Positions 63,701 to 64,000 of a stretch of DNA of 64,000 nt are shown in pieces. Numbering within the stretch: position 1 is the stretch's first letter; the number at the start of each line of letters is the position of its first letter. Location of the stretch: NCBI RefSeq assembly GCF_026212465.1, contig NC_080060.1:22395106-22459105 (forward strand), read 5' to 3'. Below the pieces are notes generated by a model. It searched no databases, had not been told where the DNA came from, and saw only the letters and a list, made by a program, of their open reading frames with translations. The translations under genes were made by a program, and so were the position numbers. The DNA comes from Amaranthus tricolor. Its lineage: Eukaryota > Streptophyta > Magnoliopsida > Caryophyllales > Amaranthaceae.

Positions 63701-64000
63701 CGTATTAAGTTGCGATTTTAAGGGTTTCTAAGCGTTATTGGAACTTTCGCTCGTAAAGTAGCTCAAACTTGGTTTGTTTTACACGAAACTTGGCACACAA
63801 TACTATTTGGTATATATTGTTGTGTTGAAGTGGTTAGATTTTAAAATAACATTCATATGCTAGTAATTACGTGCTAAGTTGTGATATTAATGGTTTTTAA
63901 GCTTTTTTGTCACTTTCGTGCATGAAGTAGCTGAAACTTGATTTTTTATTGCACGAAACTTGGCACACAACACTATGTGGTATATATTATTGTGTTGAAG
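60702..64000 (-). repeat. Superblock S3, partial: XXY...
   Basis: Begins with two X units (60702, 61883) and then a Y unit (63065), cut by the window end. It has one X fewer than the start of S1 and S2. Confidence 0.6.

Larger units (their letters stand above)
37046..64000 (-). repeat. 169-bp satellite array, inverted right block
   Basis: About 160 monomers of the same satellite in reverse orientation (for example GTAGCTCAAACTTGG is the complement of CCAAGTTTGAGCTAC on the left). Monomers within one HOR differ clearly, but HOR copies are almost identical, so homogenisation is recent. Marking each unit by the G of GAACTTTCGCTCG gives boundaries at 37054, 38235, 39416, 40604, 41280, 42464, 43646, 44322, 45504, 46180, 47361, 48542, 49724, 50907, 51583, 52764, 53946, 54623, 55804, 56986, 57662, 58844, 59521, 60702, 61883, 63065 and 63741. 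Intervals are about 1181 bp (7 monomers) or 676 bp (4 monomers). A short ORF at 41550-41741 is a satellite artefact. No gene or mobile element is visible. Confidence 0.97.

Noticed and set aside
1..64000. CENP-B-box-like TTTCGTGCAAAACAAAC in each monomer
   Set aside because: It matches the start of the box (TTCG, the central A and one C) but lacks the essential CGGG end, and plants have no established CENP-B box use.

Overview
This window is plant nuclear heterochromatin with no host gene. About 53 kb of it is one AT-rich satellite family with a monomer of about 169 bp (roughly 315 monomers). The rest is a single full-length Ty1/copia LTR retrotransposon and a 100-base assembly gap. A flowering plant is indicated by the retrotransposon: SIRE-type Gag, a primer-binding site matching initiator tRNA-Met, and an extra ORF resembling a plant-specific transposon-protein family. 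I do not recognise the satellite by name and cannot assign a species.

Layout. Positions 1-19395 hold the satellite in the orientation I call forward, with moderately diverged monomers of two main subtypes and irregular higher-order repeats (HORs), including a 27-monomer unit of about 4.57 kb. Positions 19396-30068 hold the retrotransposon, 10,673 bp long, with its genes on the minus strand. It has two 1441-bp LTRs that I could distinguish at only 2 positions, and a 5-bp target duplication AATTC. Positions 30069-36945 resume the same forward satellite in the interrupted monomer, as 15- and 17-monomer HOR copies. Positions 36946-37045 are 100 Ns. Positions 37046-64000 hold the same satellite family inverted. 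This array is much more homogeneous, and is built from a 7-monomer unit X (about 1181 bp) and an 11-monomer unit Y (about 1858 bp). These are in turn arranged in superblocks of about 10.3 and 13.3 kb.

Retrotransposon. Read on the minus strand the order is 5' LTR, primer-binding site, gag, pol (protease, integrase, reverse transcriptase, RNase H), an additional ORF, polypurine tract, 3' LTR. The catalytic residues I checked are all present and the LTRs are almost identical, so the insertion is recent. Pol lacks its own ATG and lies in the -1 frame relative to gag, with a 7-nt overlap of open frames. The LTR carries a TATA box, a G-box, a run of five perfect stem-loops and several copies of CTGTTCC/GGAACAG. 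That heptamer recurs about 33 times across the element in both orientations, including inside the genes.

Most notable: the three-level repeat hierarchy of the right array and the hybrid monomer that explains its short unit; the orientation and subfamily switch at the gap; phased A-tracts in every monomer; and the CTGTTCC motif, LTR hairpin cluster and gag/pol frame offset of the retrotransposon. All counts and comparisons were made by eye.
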